A DNA stretch of 64,000 nt from Suillus spraguei (lineage: Eukaryota > Basidiomycota > Agaricomycetes > Boletales > Suillaceae). The notes under the pieces were generated by a model that saw only the letters and a program-made list of their open reading frames with translations, did no database searches and was not told the origin of the DNA. A program made the position numbers and the translations under genes. The stretch lies in contig JABCPU010000096.1 of NCBI GenBank assembly GCA_016800925.1, positions 124,001-188,000 on the forward strand. Direction: 5' to 3'. Within the stretch, counting starts at the first letter, position 1. Each line of letters begins with the position of its first letter. This document shows positions 54,365 through 64,000 of the stretch, piece by piece.

Positions 54365-56021
54365 ATGGACTCATATTCGTCTGACGATATCGCAGCAGCG
54401 AGGAGCTTGCAGTTCTCTACGGTGTGTTTCCTTGTCAATATGAGGGCAAATAGTACTCACAATTCATATTCCACCAGTACATGTATGGTGCGTATTGTCT
54501 AAACTACTTATTCTTTTCCCTGACACAATTCAGTGTCGATGGCTACATTCTGGGTAGGCTTATCCCGTTCTATCTACCTCCGTTATTGAACCCATTTATC
54601 TAGTGCTATGATTATACATGTTCACTTCATGAAGAGGTAATACACCCGTTCCGTAATACACGTCGGTCCTGATATCTTCAATATCCTATGCAAAGTGGAC
54701 ATATTTACTTCGATCGGACTGGAGCAAAGTCAAATGCCTGTATGTTGTTACACGATACCTCCCCTTTAGCCTCCTTGCCGTCGTTCTATGGAGTGCGTTC
54801 CGCTCCAGCACACATTACCCCGATAATGAATTAACACTTGTTCTTCAGAGTACTTTACCCAGAATGAGCCTAACTCAGGGGTATGTGATGCTGCGGCGAG
54901 TTAATAAGAACCGACGTCTTACTGCATGAATTTGCCAGAGGTGCTTGGTTTTGTTGGATCTTGACTCAGGCACGTATAAGGTGCATCATGTATGCACGTC
55001 CTTGCTGAAACCTACCACCTTTCTCTCATAGGTCTTTGTACGGCATCATTATTTTTCTCAGAATGTACATCCTGTTCTCCCGCAAAATGCGTGTTTCTGT
55101 TCTGATTCATCCAGGTTTTTTCGTCCTCAGGACATATGTACTCTGGAACAATAATAGAATCCTGCTCGCAGCCATGTTGTCCACCTTGTTCGTGAGTTCC
55201 CAATCTACTCATAACACAAATGCAAGTGATAGATACATCAGCCAGGCTTGTCTCGTGGCATCATTAAGCTTAGTCTTTACCGCCAATAATGAAGACACAG
55301 GATGTACTCGCTCTCACCTTCACTCCGGCGTTCCACAACCACTGAATCATTTTGTTCACTTTCACAGATGATACTTACCTAGATGACACTTACCCTATCC
55401 AGGACGCTACTGATAGCTGCAAAAATTGGGGCCTGATGGTCTTCATGCCATTAATTCTTTTTACAGCGTTCGAACTGGGTGAGCGACCAGGGGCATATAC
55501 CTGTACAAACATACTGATAAATCATTTCCAAGGACTCATGATACTCACGCTTATACGCGCCATACAGGAACTGGCGGATGAACTCAAGTCATCTGTATGT
55601 TGTTTTCATGAAACATAACATATTTTATTATGCATGCGCTCTTTGTCAGTTATCACTCGTTACACACTGTTTTCCATACTGATTCTCTTTCCCAAAGTAC
55701 TCTCAATGGCAAACATATTCGCATCATTGTTCTTTGATGTGCGTGGATCTCTCAAATACCTTTTATAATCGAACCGTTGATGTTCCGCGCTCAGTATCCC
55801 TACTCCAGCGTGTTGGAAGTGTATGTACCTCCACATCCTGTTGCGTATCATTACTAACAACACCCAAACTTACACTCACAGTTTTGAGGTCATAATTCTT
55901 CCAATCCTCGCTACGCACATGCACCTCCAACTCTGGCAGGCGAGCCGACGTGCGCATGACCCTGGCGACCAAGTGTATATTACAATGTCCGACATGTCAT
56001 CTATGAATTTCGTGGCATGAT
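54365..56021 (+). CDS. DUF6533-type multi-spanning membrane protein, copy E
   Basis: ATG 54365 (MDSYSSDDIAAARSLQF). Exon order parallels copy C: short N-terminal exons, the Trp-Thr/Lys-Val/Arg-Tyr exon near 54690-54850 (here WTYLLRSDWSKV-like with a changed base in the codon after Trp), the IFSECTS-type exon, FFVLRTYVLWNNNRILLAAM, FMPLILFTAFELG, LMILTLIRAIQ and the tail MHLQLWQASRRAHDPGD ending SSMNFVA before TGA 56019-56021. As in the other copies, a multi-pass membrane protein is predicted. Some junctions (notably around 54845-54960 and 55200-55370) were not resolved, so integrity is uncertain. Confidence 0.58.
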
Positions 56022-57484
56022 CTTGGGGGTTATTTGGTATCATTCATGGAGCAAGGCTTGGATTGTAAGAGATGACTAGTGGGGGTGGTTCAGAAGAGAG
56101 AGAATTTCTTTATGTAAATACAATTTTCATTTGTTCACCGGTTCATGTTTGTGGTGAGGTTGTTGGGTTACACATATCGGGCTGGTGGTCAGCTTACAAC
56201 CATGGCGACCATTTCTCTGGTACTGCATGAGACAATAAGAGTGAGTTCGGAAACCCATGTGAAGTTGGGTTGAGTCAATTTGCAGTTGATAGGCATTGTC
56301 AGCCCAGCACACCCCAAGCAACTGAGTTTGAACCCATGAATATGAGGCTTGATAGGTGATAAAGATAAGACATAGATCTCCCTCATTGTACATCCATAAG
56401 TAGCTACAGTCCAATGATACATCCAGAGATTTAACAATGCCTCCTTCACTATGCTAGAATTCTAATCAGGATCCTGATGTGTGCTACAGGATCTCTACTA
56501 CAATCTACTGACAAAACTAAGTAAAAGCGGTGTAAAGATACAACCTAACCTGGGCTGTAGATAAACTACCTCCTAAGTTAGTATGTGAGTCTTGCACTCC
56601 ATCTAGTCTGCTTCACTTGTGAGAACAAGAGCGTTCGACCCTAAGGGGGGATGCCTATTAGTATGGTCAAGTTCGAGTCTAACTTATGTGCAAATGAAGC
56701 GTCACGGTCAGCGATGATGCCACTGGAACTAGTGTTGTAAGTAGTGGTACTACCATGGTCGAGATATAGTCAGTAACAGTTGCGTCGAGCGAGCAGTGTC
56801 GAGCGATAATATCTGTGGTAGCAGTAAGGTTGTGAGCAGTGCAAGGAAACAGTAAAGAAGTCCACGCTACTTTCAGCGGTAAAGTAGCAGTGCATGAGAA
56901 GTTCAGTCAAAATAACAGTCAAAAGTCTAGCGGTATGCCAGCGGTAACGGAGAACGAGCGTGATAGATTAACAAGCGATAAGGAACTTTAAAGACTATGT
57001 CCACTACTGGCTAGATCCAGAGCTAGACAATAATCCTGACCTATAGTACGTGCAATGGTGTAAAATCAGGTACTGTATCGTGTGGGGTATGTGGTGCTTA
57101 TATCCTAAATCATATGTACTTGGGATACTCTAGGCAAGATCAGTAGCGCTGGAGTGTAATAACCGCCATAAGTAAACATAGCGTGAAGCACTGCGGCATG
57201 AGGCAACATGTAATAAGGCTTGCCATGGAATCAGTGATAATGAACATAAAACAAACGACGCACCAAATGGAGCTATGCGGATGCGGCAAGGACATGGGAG
57301 GACATTGGTATGTGGAACTTGGTGTGGTAGTCGGTACGGCATGTGGTAAATGTGGGATGCTGCCGGTAATGCTTAAGGGGTAAGATGGCCATGGACAAGT
57401 GGTAACTCCTGAGGACGTGAGACAAGTGTCAAAAGATGGGGTTTTAAGCCCAGCGCCAATATGTTTGTTACAGCGGCATATACT
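56022..57484. other. Transposon-derived intergenic stretch
   Basis: No gene is supportable. At 56638-56655 the string CGACCCTAAGGGGGGATG resembles the polypurine tract and flank that ends gypsy elements just before a 3' LTR, so a decayed element may end here on the plus strand. The matching LTR ends were not found. Frames at 56127-56449 lack motifs. Confidence 0.4.
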
Positions 57485-57738
57485 GTTAGTGACCTAGCCA
57501 GGTGCTAAGCGCAGCATGCTCCTTAATGAGCAGGTGGCCTGTGTGTATTGGTTGCCTAGTGTGGAGTGTGCCAGTTGCATTGGTTGGAGGTAGGTGCTGT
57601 GCACTGTCTCACAACCTACATTGCAGCGATGAGGTCTATGATGATCAAATAAACTTAGAAGTGATGAGCTTCTAAGAAGTTGAAGTATAGACAATAAGCT
57701 TATTGAAGCTTATTGAAAGGAAGTTCAGGGTTAAAGAT
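57485..57738 (+). repeat. Dispersed repeat, partner of 11410-11700
   Basis: It starts near TGTTAGTGACCTAG and shares ordered blocks with the reverse complement of 11410-11700, ending in TAGACAATAAGCTTAT. The inserted family A LTR follows immediately at 57739. Confidence 0.6.
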
Positions 57739-58090
57739 TGTTACAGTTGTACATACCCCTATTCATTTTCTTGCCTATGTTATATTTTCTGTTCTTGATT
57801 AGTTTAGCATACGCATATGCTAAACGACTGATTCATGCATTTCACATGCTTGTATGATACATGCCTTCCTTATTAGAATATGCAGTTATATTCCCATGGT
57901 TACATGGTCTGTGTGCACATATGGCCCTATTTAAGTACAGTGTATTACACTTGTATTCCCTACTTTGATCTTACCAGGTTTTACCTGGATTCTTCCTCAC
58001 TAAGGATCTCCACTCCTTAGTTGTCTTGAATTGTCTCTAAGTCTAAGCACTCCTTAGCCTTAGTCTCTATTCTTGTAGAACCTCTTAAAC

Positions 58091-58262
58091 TAGTGCTGCC
58101 GAAGTCCGGTTCGGTTAGGTTCATCACCCTATATCTGCGAACCCCGAACTCGACCAGTGGTCAGGTTCAAGCAAGATGGGCGAACCCTGGACCGGACGCC
58201 TTCGAACGCGTTCGCAAGGGTTCAGTTCAGGTTCAGAACGCGTTTGAACCCTCGAACCGTTG
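58091..58262. repeat. hAT left subterminal motif array
   Basis: About ten GTTCG/CGAAC-containing motifs occur in 170 bp, including a perfect palindrome CGAACGCGTTCG (58203-58214) and a related GAACGCGTTTGAACC nearby. Such arrays are the usual binding sites of the transposase zinc finger. Confidence 0.7.
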
Positions 58263-58317
58263 ATTTAATTAGCAAAAAAAATCAAAACGAAAATGACATG
58301 TACAATACGAATAGCTA

Positions 58318-61300
58318 CTAGAACTCTTCATTGACATCGACGCGGTTATCATAAGGAGCGGTGAATTCAGCCTGGGCTGTTGCGGAGATGTGACCTTGGC
58401 GGTATGCGCTCTTGAGCAATTGAAGAGCCTCGAATGTTGTTGGCTTCAAACAGCTGCGACGCACGGTCCCAGTAACACCGCCGCTCGAAAATGCTCTCTC
58501 AGACGCAACAGCTGATCCCTGAATGGCGAGGTAGTCCTTTGCAATGCGGGAAATAGTTGGGTATTGTATAGAATGGTGCTTTAAAGTTTTTTGAATCATG
58601 TCAGTATGAAAGCAATACAAATAAAATAACGAGACGTACACCCCACCAAGCCACCACATTGTTGACGTCCTCGAGCGGTGCATCTAGATAGTCCTCGAGT
58701 TCTTGATGAGGCCTTCGTGTGGTTGCGTCATTCACGACACGCGATTTGACAGAGCTTCGCATCCAATTATGGCCATACGAGCCTTGGCGAGCAAGCGAGG
58801 GAGGTGCAGTAACAGACAGCTCTACAGGAGCCTGCGAGGGAGTACTACTGCGATGATACATATCAAACTATGTAAGATTAGTATACAATGGACAGAAATG
58901 AGTGATGAGCGACGTACCGTGCTCTCGAGGCATTGCATGCCTTGTTTGAAAAAATGAGCGGTCCATTTGTCTTTTGCGTACGCGACCTTGTAGTTGGGGT
59001 CCAGCGCTACACCAACAAGGTCAATGATGTTCAAAGGCATTAGAATAGATATGAGATACATACCGAGACAAATGAAATATACATCTGTGTCGTCAGTCTT
59101 ACTATACCACTTGCGGAGATTAGTGACACCAGCTTCAATGGCCGTTGAGAAACGGGCAAATTTTGATGCGTTCGCCATGTTTTGCAAAGTGTCTTGAAGA
59201 CATTCAAGCACTGGAATGGTTCTCCATACGGTTGGTTCACGTGTGGCAGAGAAGCTCTGTTGAGCATCTGCCGGCTCCTTGGTGTGCGGTGTGCAGCACA
59301 TAAGCATAATTGCAGAAGGTAGAGAGAAATGACTTACCTGGAGGACTTCACGGATCAACTCCAACTCTGCCCACTCGTGTGCTGAAAGCCTGAAATCCGC
59401 ATATGATTTTCCCTTCAGATTTGGGACCTCGTCGCTGTCATCAGCGAGCTGGATGAATCTGTTTACTCCCTAATAATCAAGTCAGTAATGTGTTCATGTA
59501 GTGGGTAGTAGACAACTTACTTTGCGCAATTTAAAAAAACGCTCCAACATATTAAAAAGAGATGCCCAACGTGTGCGGACCCATTTCAAAAGCTCCAATG
59601 GGGGCTTGTTCACCTCCTTGCAGCACTTTTGAAGGAAGACACGAGCTTGAGGAGACTTCCGGACCTAAACAAAGGTCTCGTGTCAGTACTATGCAATAGC
59701 AGATAGATCATTAAAGAGCTTACCTGCGCTACAAATGCAAGCACCTTGCCAATAGTGTCACCAACGTCAAATTCAACACTTTCCTCGCCATCCTCATCCT
59801 CGTCTTCAGCTTGAGCTGCCTTCTTGTGCAAGATGCTTGCCGGTGTAGGAGCCACTTCTTCAACGAAGTGTTTTGCAACTAAGTGGAGTGCGTGCTCCAT
59901 ACAACTGAATATTCATCAGTAATCTCAACTTCAGTACTTAATGAACGAACTTACCGTACTCGATGCTCAATTGGTTTCCACTCCACTCCGAAAGGGTCAA
60001 TAGAGGTCGCGACCATCTCAATGGCAGTATCGTTATTTGATGCGTTATCAGCCGTGAACCACCCGAGCTTCATGCGGATGTCGTATTTGTTGATGTTCTC
60101 GATCAAAATCTTCCCGATGTTTGCGCCGCTGTGATTGCCATGAATGGGTGCGAACGCGAGCTGCTCCACCTTGAGTTCCCACTCATGAGGGTTTTCGGCT
60201 GGAGAATCTATGTAATGCGCTGTAATTGACAGAAAAGGGTGACCAGGAAAAGACGTCCAAGAGTCGAATGTCATGGAAATTTTGCTATCGACACGGCTGA
60301 GCTTCTCTTTCACGCGCTCGACTGCCAGCTTTGCACGTTCGAGTATTTCATCCCGAGTTTTGGTACGGTGGGGAATGTCTCGGTCTGAAAGTGATGGCCG
60401 GAGATATTGAAGTAGGCGGCGGAAGGGTCCTTTATCTACAAGTTGAAAGGCCTATAATGTCGTATGAGTGTCTTAAAATATATCAAAAATGAGAGTCGCT
60501 CACCTCATCTTCGGCAACAATGAGTTCGACAATATAATCCATGAGTCCAGCCTTTGTGAATGCAGGAATCTTGGGAGTAAGTGAGGTGTCCAAGGTAGCC
60601 TGCGGCACGTCTGCTTTGCAGTTACGAGGGATTGCACAATCGTGCATTGTGAGACCCCGTTGTTCACAGCGGTCCTTGTAGATAGGGTAATGGCACTTGG
60701 GATTCCGTGCAATGTGCGTGCGTCGAGTCGAAATACCCCCCTTAAAAAAGCACTGGTGAAGCGGAACATTGTTAGCCTTGCATACCTCACACCACCACCC
60801 ATTTTCACACTCCTGGGTGTGGGGGTTAACACGATCTTTCTCGAAAGTAAAGATCGTGGTCAAATCGGCACTGCGTTCGACCTTCTTGAGGGATTTACGG
60901 TCTTCACGATCCTGGTCACCAAGCTTCTTCGTCTTTTGGTAAGCTTCCTCGTTCTCGTTCTCATCGTCTTCCTCATCATCTGTAAAATCCTCAAGTGGAG
61001 GGGCTTCTTCTTCAGCGTTGTATTCATCACTGTCGTTGTCGTCACGCTCTTCATTCCTGGTGCGCATGAGTGCTTTCTTGGGTGCGGGCAGGAGGTCCTA
61101 CAGCTGACCGTTTGGCTGGGATACTGCTGGCAGTCTCCCGGATCTTCTCTGTAGGCTTGACAGCGCGGCCTGAACGACGAATGAATGAATTGAGAGTGCC
61201 TTTGGATGGAGGAGGGGGAGGGAGGATGGTAGTGTCATCATCTGGGTCGTGTATCCACTCCATCTCTTCAGCGCTTTTCAACGAACCATCAGGACGATGG

Positions 61301-61482
61301 GCTGGTGCAGACGACTCGAACATAGTTACAGCAGGGAGTGCAAATGTTGAACCTATACCACAAGTGAATATATATATCTCAAACTAAATAAAAAAATGTT
61401 GCGCACCTTCAAGTTCCAAAATGACAATCCATTGCGCAAACTTGGTGGAAAACCCAGGAATCACCACAGTAGTAGGTATATT
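58318..61482 (-). CDS. hAT-family transposase
   Basis: At least nine exons were traced with 50-61 bp GT-AG introns at 60452-60503, 59905-59954, 59665-59723, 59470-59520, 59278-59337, 59005-59063, 58868-58917 and 58579-58639, all joining in frame to the stop at 58318. Order: acidic/Pro-rich N-terminus, a BED-like zinc finger (WWCEVC...H...C, near 60790), SMTFDSWTS (first catalytic Asp), FTADNASNND (second Asp), CMEHALHLVAKHF, WVRTRWASLFNMLER, ALDPNYK, and the C-terminal dimerisation domain YPTISRIAKDYLAIQGSA with SERAFSSGG (conserved Glu). The protein binds the transposon ends in the nucleus and excises the element. A possible extra 5' exon (61407-61482) reads IPTTVVIPGFSTKFAQW and joins in frame. 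Between 61100 and 61050 one base separates two open frames, unresolved as a frameshift or misread start. Confidence 0.88.
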
Positions 61483-61708
61483 CTGAATGAAAAAACATTA
61501 GAAGTTAGCAACTTATCAAACATGAGAGACGGTGAACATAGTACTGGTGCTTTGAGTCGTTGCATAGCTGAAAAAAGTACCCTTGTTGCTTGTGCAATGT
61601 GGGGAATGCTACTGTCAAAAGAAGAGAAGGAACAGAAGTTGGTGAGCGCACTACTTAAACTGACAGGAAGCCTCATGAAAAACACGCAGCTGGAATTGTG
61701 CACATGGT

Positions 61709-61890
61709 GCAGGTTCGGACCGGTTCGGACGCGTCCGAACCGGTCCGCATTTTTCAGTGACGACATCAAACCCCGAACCTGTTAGGGGGTTCGGTCCAGG
61801 AGAGAGACCAAACCTGTGACCGAACCACTGGTCCAGTCTGGATGGGTTCAGGTTCGAACCATGGTTCGGGACTGGACTGCAGCAGCACTA
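61709..61890. repeat. hAT right subterminal motif array with 32-bp palindrome
   Basis: It contains a perfect 32-bp palindrome at 61716-61747, centred on ACGCGT and made of CGGACC, GGTTCGG, ACGCGT, CCGAACC and GGTCCG. Further GGTTCG motifs include GGTTCGAACCATGGTTCGG. The centre matches the left-array palindrome. Confidence 0.8.
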
Positions 61891-62015
61891 TCTTAAACTT
61901 GTCTTGGAGGCTGAACCCTTGATTGTACAAGGAACTAGTTTGTAGTACTTCCCAGCAGACCATCTGTGTCTTTTCACTGTCACTGGTGATGCCATCCCAG
62001 TTTGTAACAAAAGAT

Positions 62016-62254
62016 TAAAGTCTATCTGATTGTTGACTATCCAGTCTATGACCCCAAACCTTGATTGCTTAGAGAAGCAGATTAGTGTATGTGTATGCTA
62101 AACATGATTTTTGACCAGGAAAACCCTGAAGCAAAGAAGACCTAACAGACAGCAAGACAGCGCATATAGGTGCCAAGAAAGCACACTCACCCCAGATCGA
62201 ATTGCTCAGATCCTATAATGATAACCACTACTACAGGAAAATAATTCAAATACA
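62016..62254. other. Leader-like sequence before decayed gag
   Basis: No gene is visible. Position suggests the 5' leader of the decayed gypsy element that follows. No primer-binding site was recognised. Confidence 0.4.
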
Positions 62255-63720
62255 AGATCAGTCTTCCAACTGCATTTGACAGAGATTGCAATGACTCCCT
62301 ATAGTTTATCCTCTCATGCAATGCATACTTTGATATCAATGAGAGGCTCTACACTGCAGATAAACAGAATATTATCTTTATCACATCCTTCATGACCAAA
62401 AAGAATGCCAAATCTTGTAAAGAGCAGTTCCTCTCCCATGCTCAATCCACTGACACATCTGGGCAGAAGGTTGGCTATGGAGATATGAAGATGTTCATGA
62501 AGAGCTTCAATGAAGCTTTTGAACCAGTAGACTCCAGAGGAACAGCAATAATGAAACTCAGGGATTTAAAACAGGGGAATGGAGAACTTCAAACATACAT
62601 TGCTGATTTTGAAGCCCTAGCAGCTACAGCCAAGATAATGGATGGTGCAATGAAGATCCAGTTCTTCCAGGATGACCTAAACATAGGCATCCTAACCAAG
62701 CTATTTACACCTGAAGACATCCCTGATGTATTACATCAGGTCATATCACAATGTGTTGCTATTGATAACTACCACCAATGCCTCAATGTGATTAGAACAT
62801 GTCATGCTCCACAGAAGAAGGACTATGGAAATGCCCATTACACTCCTAGCAGGGATTCCAATGCAATGGTAGTAGATTGCATCTTAGATACAGAAAGATC
62901 CAAATGCATGAAGAAAGGACTATGCTTTGGATGCTGAAAAAGTGGACATCACTTCAATCATTGTCCTGAAAGAAGGAAGAACACTTCAGTCCAACAGGCC
63001 AAAGTCAAGGAACTTCTTGACAAAGATGAAGAAACCATGTGTTGATTGACTCAGGATTTTTAGAATGGAGAGACAAGACATTGACATATGTTTCTCCCAA
63101 TGTACTATTAAGACTTGTATGTGCTATAGGACAATGAAAAGAACTTCACATTTCCATTACCCTCCTGTTATGTACTTGCTTGAAATCTGTTAACACCACT
63201 GCTGTCATAGATTCTGGAGCAGCTAGAACCTTCCTCTCGGAATAGTCTGTGAAGCTCCATATAATCACTAGAAAGAAGCTTGATAAGCCTTTCAAAGTTA
63301 TGACTGCTGATGGTACCTATATCAAAGAAGGACTGATCACACATTACTGTCTATTAATGGTCAAAGTTAATGAATGCACCATGGTTGGCAAGTTCAATAT
63401 TACCAAGCTCAGATGATGTGATCAGATTTTAATGGGCATTTCTTGGCTTCATGCAATGAACCCAGTCATTGATTGGACCACCAAAACCCTCACCTTATCA
63501 TGCACCTCCAAATCTGATGAACTTGAAATTGATCTTCACATGGACAGAAAGAAGAATGGGCTCCCACTCAAGTTTCCAGAGCATGAAAGGAAGCAGAAGA
63601 AGAAGTGAAAGAATTTGAAGCTTCCACAAAAGAAAGTGGTAACCTTCAATGATCTCATCATTCTGAACAACCTGGAACCTGAACTAACACCTAAGAGATC
63701 TGAAGGGCTTTGGCCTTAGT
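62255..63720 (+). pseudogene. Decayed Ty3/gypsy gag-protease fragment
   Basis: The frame reads as a retrotransposon Gag core (FDINERLYTADKQNIIFITS, then ELQTYIADFEALAATAKIMD and LTKLFTPEDIPDVL), a CCHC zinc knuckle CFGC-x-KSGHHFNHC, and a protease region AVIDSGAARTFLSE with MGISWLHAMNPVIDWTT. Stops include TAG near 62308, TGA 62935-62937 inside the knuckle, TAG near 63243 and TGA near 63416. Further frame loss follows after 63600. Gag differs from the gypsy element at 3058-4095, so it is another family. It continues towards the window edge without a recognisable RT. Confidence 0.85.
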
Positions 63721-64000
63721 TCGTGCACTGTGCCCCTTTCCCAAGTAATGCCCCTAATTTCAGAGGGAGAATATATGTGTGAAGATCTGGAAGTGGTAGC
63801 ATGGTGGATCCAGATGTCCGAAGGTTTCAGATATGACATGCCTGAAGGTTATCCAGAATGTGGAGATGGAATGAGGATTAAGACTAGTCTTAGAACAAGT
63901 CCCTTAACTAGAAACTAACAGAGGTAGACTGTAGGAATCAATCCTAAGTCTCGGAAGATAAACTGGAGTTGGAAGTAACTCAAGTCCAGAGGAACAGAAT
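63721..64000 (+). other. Window end, probable pol remnant
   Basis: A 62-residue frame (63730-63918) follows the decayed protease region but shows no RT motif. It may be a rearranged or unrelated piece. Nothing else is supportable. Confidence 0.3.

Larger units (their letters stand above)
58091..61890 (-). mobile_element. Complete hAT DNA transposon, 3,800 bp
   Basis: Terminal inverted repeats TAGTGCTGC (58091-58099) and GCAGCACTA (61882-61890) are perfect over 9 bp. They are flanked by a perfect 8-bp target duplication TCTTAAAC (58083-58090 and 61891-61898), the hallmark of hAT elements. TAGTG fits the hAT terminal consensus. Both subterminal regions are packed with GGTTCG/CGAACC motifs. The single gene on the minus strand encodes a hAT transposase with apparently intact catalytic motifs. 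Such elements move by cut-and-paste. Perfect termini and target repeats suggest recent insertion and possible activity. Confidence 0.93.
57739..62009 (+). mobile_element. Solo LTR, family A copy 3, split by the hAT element
   Basis: The left part 57739-58090 (TGTTACAGTTGTACAT...) and right part 61891-62009 (ending GTTTGTAACA) together make about 463 bp once one 8-bp hAT target copy is removed, matching copies 1 and 2. The LTR is flanked by AAAGAT on both sides (57733-57738 and 62010-62015), an LTR-type target duplication with one ambiguous extra base. The hAT insertion is therefore younger than the LTR. Confidence 0.88.

Noticed and set aside
57130..57340. Possible third copy of the R1/R2 repeat
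   Set aside because: Only GGCTTGCCAT and a few short strings match. The order of blocks is not preserved.
61396..61785. 129-residue plus-strand frame in the hAT element
   Set aside because: It lies antisense to the transposase 5' exon and runs into the subterminal motif array. It has no domain and was judged chance.
1..64000. CRISPR arrays, bacterial operons, riboswitches, rRNA genes
   Set aside because: None seen. The intron-rich gene structure and element types are fungal.

Overview
The window reads as nuclear DNA of a filamentous basidiomycete (mushroom-forming Agaricomycetes). Genes carry many 45-60 bp GT-AG introns. The families present are typical of that group: FunK1 kinase, DUF6533-type membrane proteins, WD40/TPR proteins, Ty3/gypsy and hAT elements. 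No bacterial operon, CRISPR array, rRNA gene or convincing complete tRNA was seen. The sequence alternates between housekeeping islands and repeat-rich blocks.

Layout. Positions 1-7.5 kb are nested retrotransposon sequence: a minus-strand Ty3/gypsy element (5' LTR, leader, gag, pol to the start of integrase) whose reverse transcriptase is split by a solo LTR, followed by further solo LTRs and a 50-bp hairpin repeat array. Positions 7.5-13.3 kb are an AT-rich graveyard of degenerate reading frames, tRNA-like segments and direct repeats. Positions 13.4-15.5 kb hold an apparently intact glutamine-synthetase-family gene. Positions 16-18.9 kb hold an uncertain gene and a ~360-bp tandem repeat. Positions 19-22.5 kb hold a WD40/Ser-rich/TPR-like gene built from amplified exon-intron modules plus an 18-bp minisatellite. 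A WD40 pseudogene lies at 24.4-25.1 kb on the other strand.

Positions 25.7-36.6 kb form the housekeeping core: HIS1 (histidine biosynthesis) divergent from proteasome subunit PRE7, then ROT1 (ER/cell-wall folding factor), a Ser/Thr kinase, and SSR4 (SWI/SNF-RSC subunit). Positions 37.5-56 kb are an accessory block. It contains five copies of one membrane-protein family (two or three near-complete, two truncated), a FunK1 kinase, an L-amino-acid-oxidase-type flavoenzyme, a displaced SSR4 fragment and shared non-coding repeats. Positions 56-64 kb are again transposons: a complete 3.8-kb hAT element (TIRs, 8-bp target duplication, multi-exon transposase) inserted into a solo LTR, which lies beside a decayed gag-protease fragment running off the window.

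The points most worth a second look are: a canonical -1 frameshift heptamer directly at the gag stop of the gypsy element; the hAT element with a perfect 32-bp subterminal palindrome; the exon-intron module amplification in the WD40 gene; the 50-bp hairpin array with covarying stem bases; and the membrane-protein segmental duplications. All gene models were traced by eye from splice signals and family resemblance. Exon edges are therefore proposals, and family names rest on remembered motifs, not on a search.
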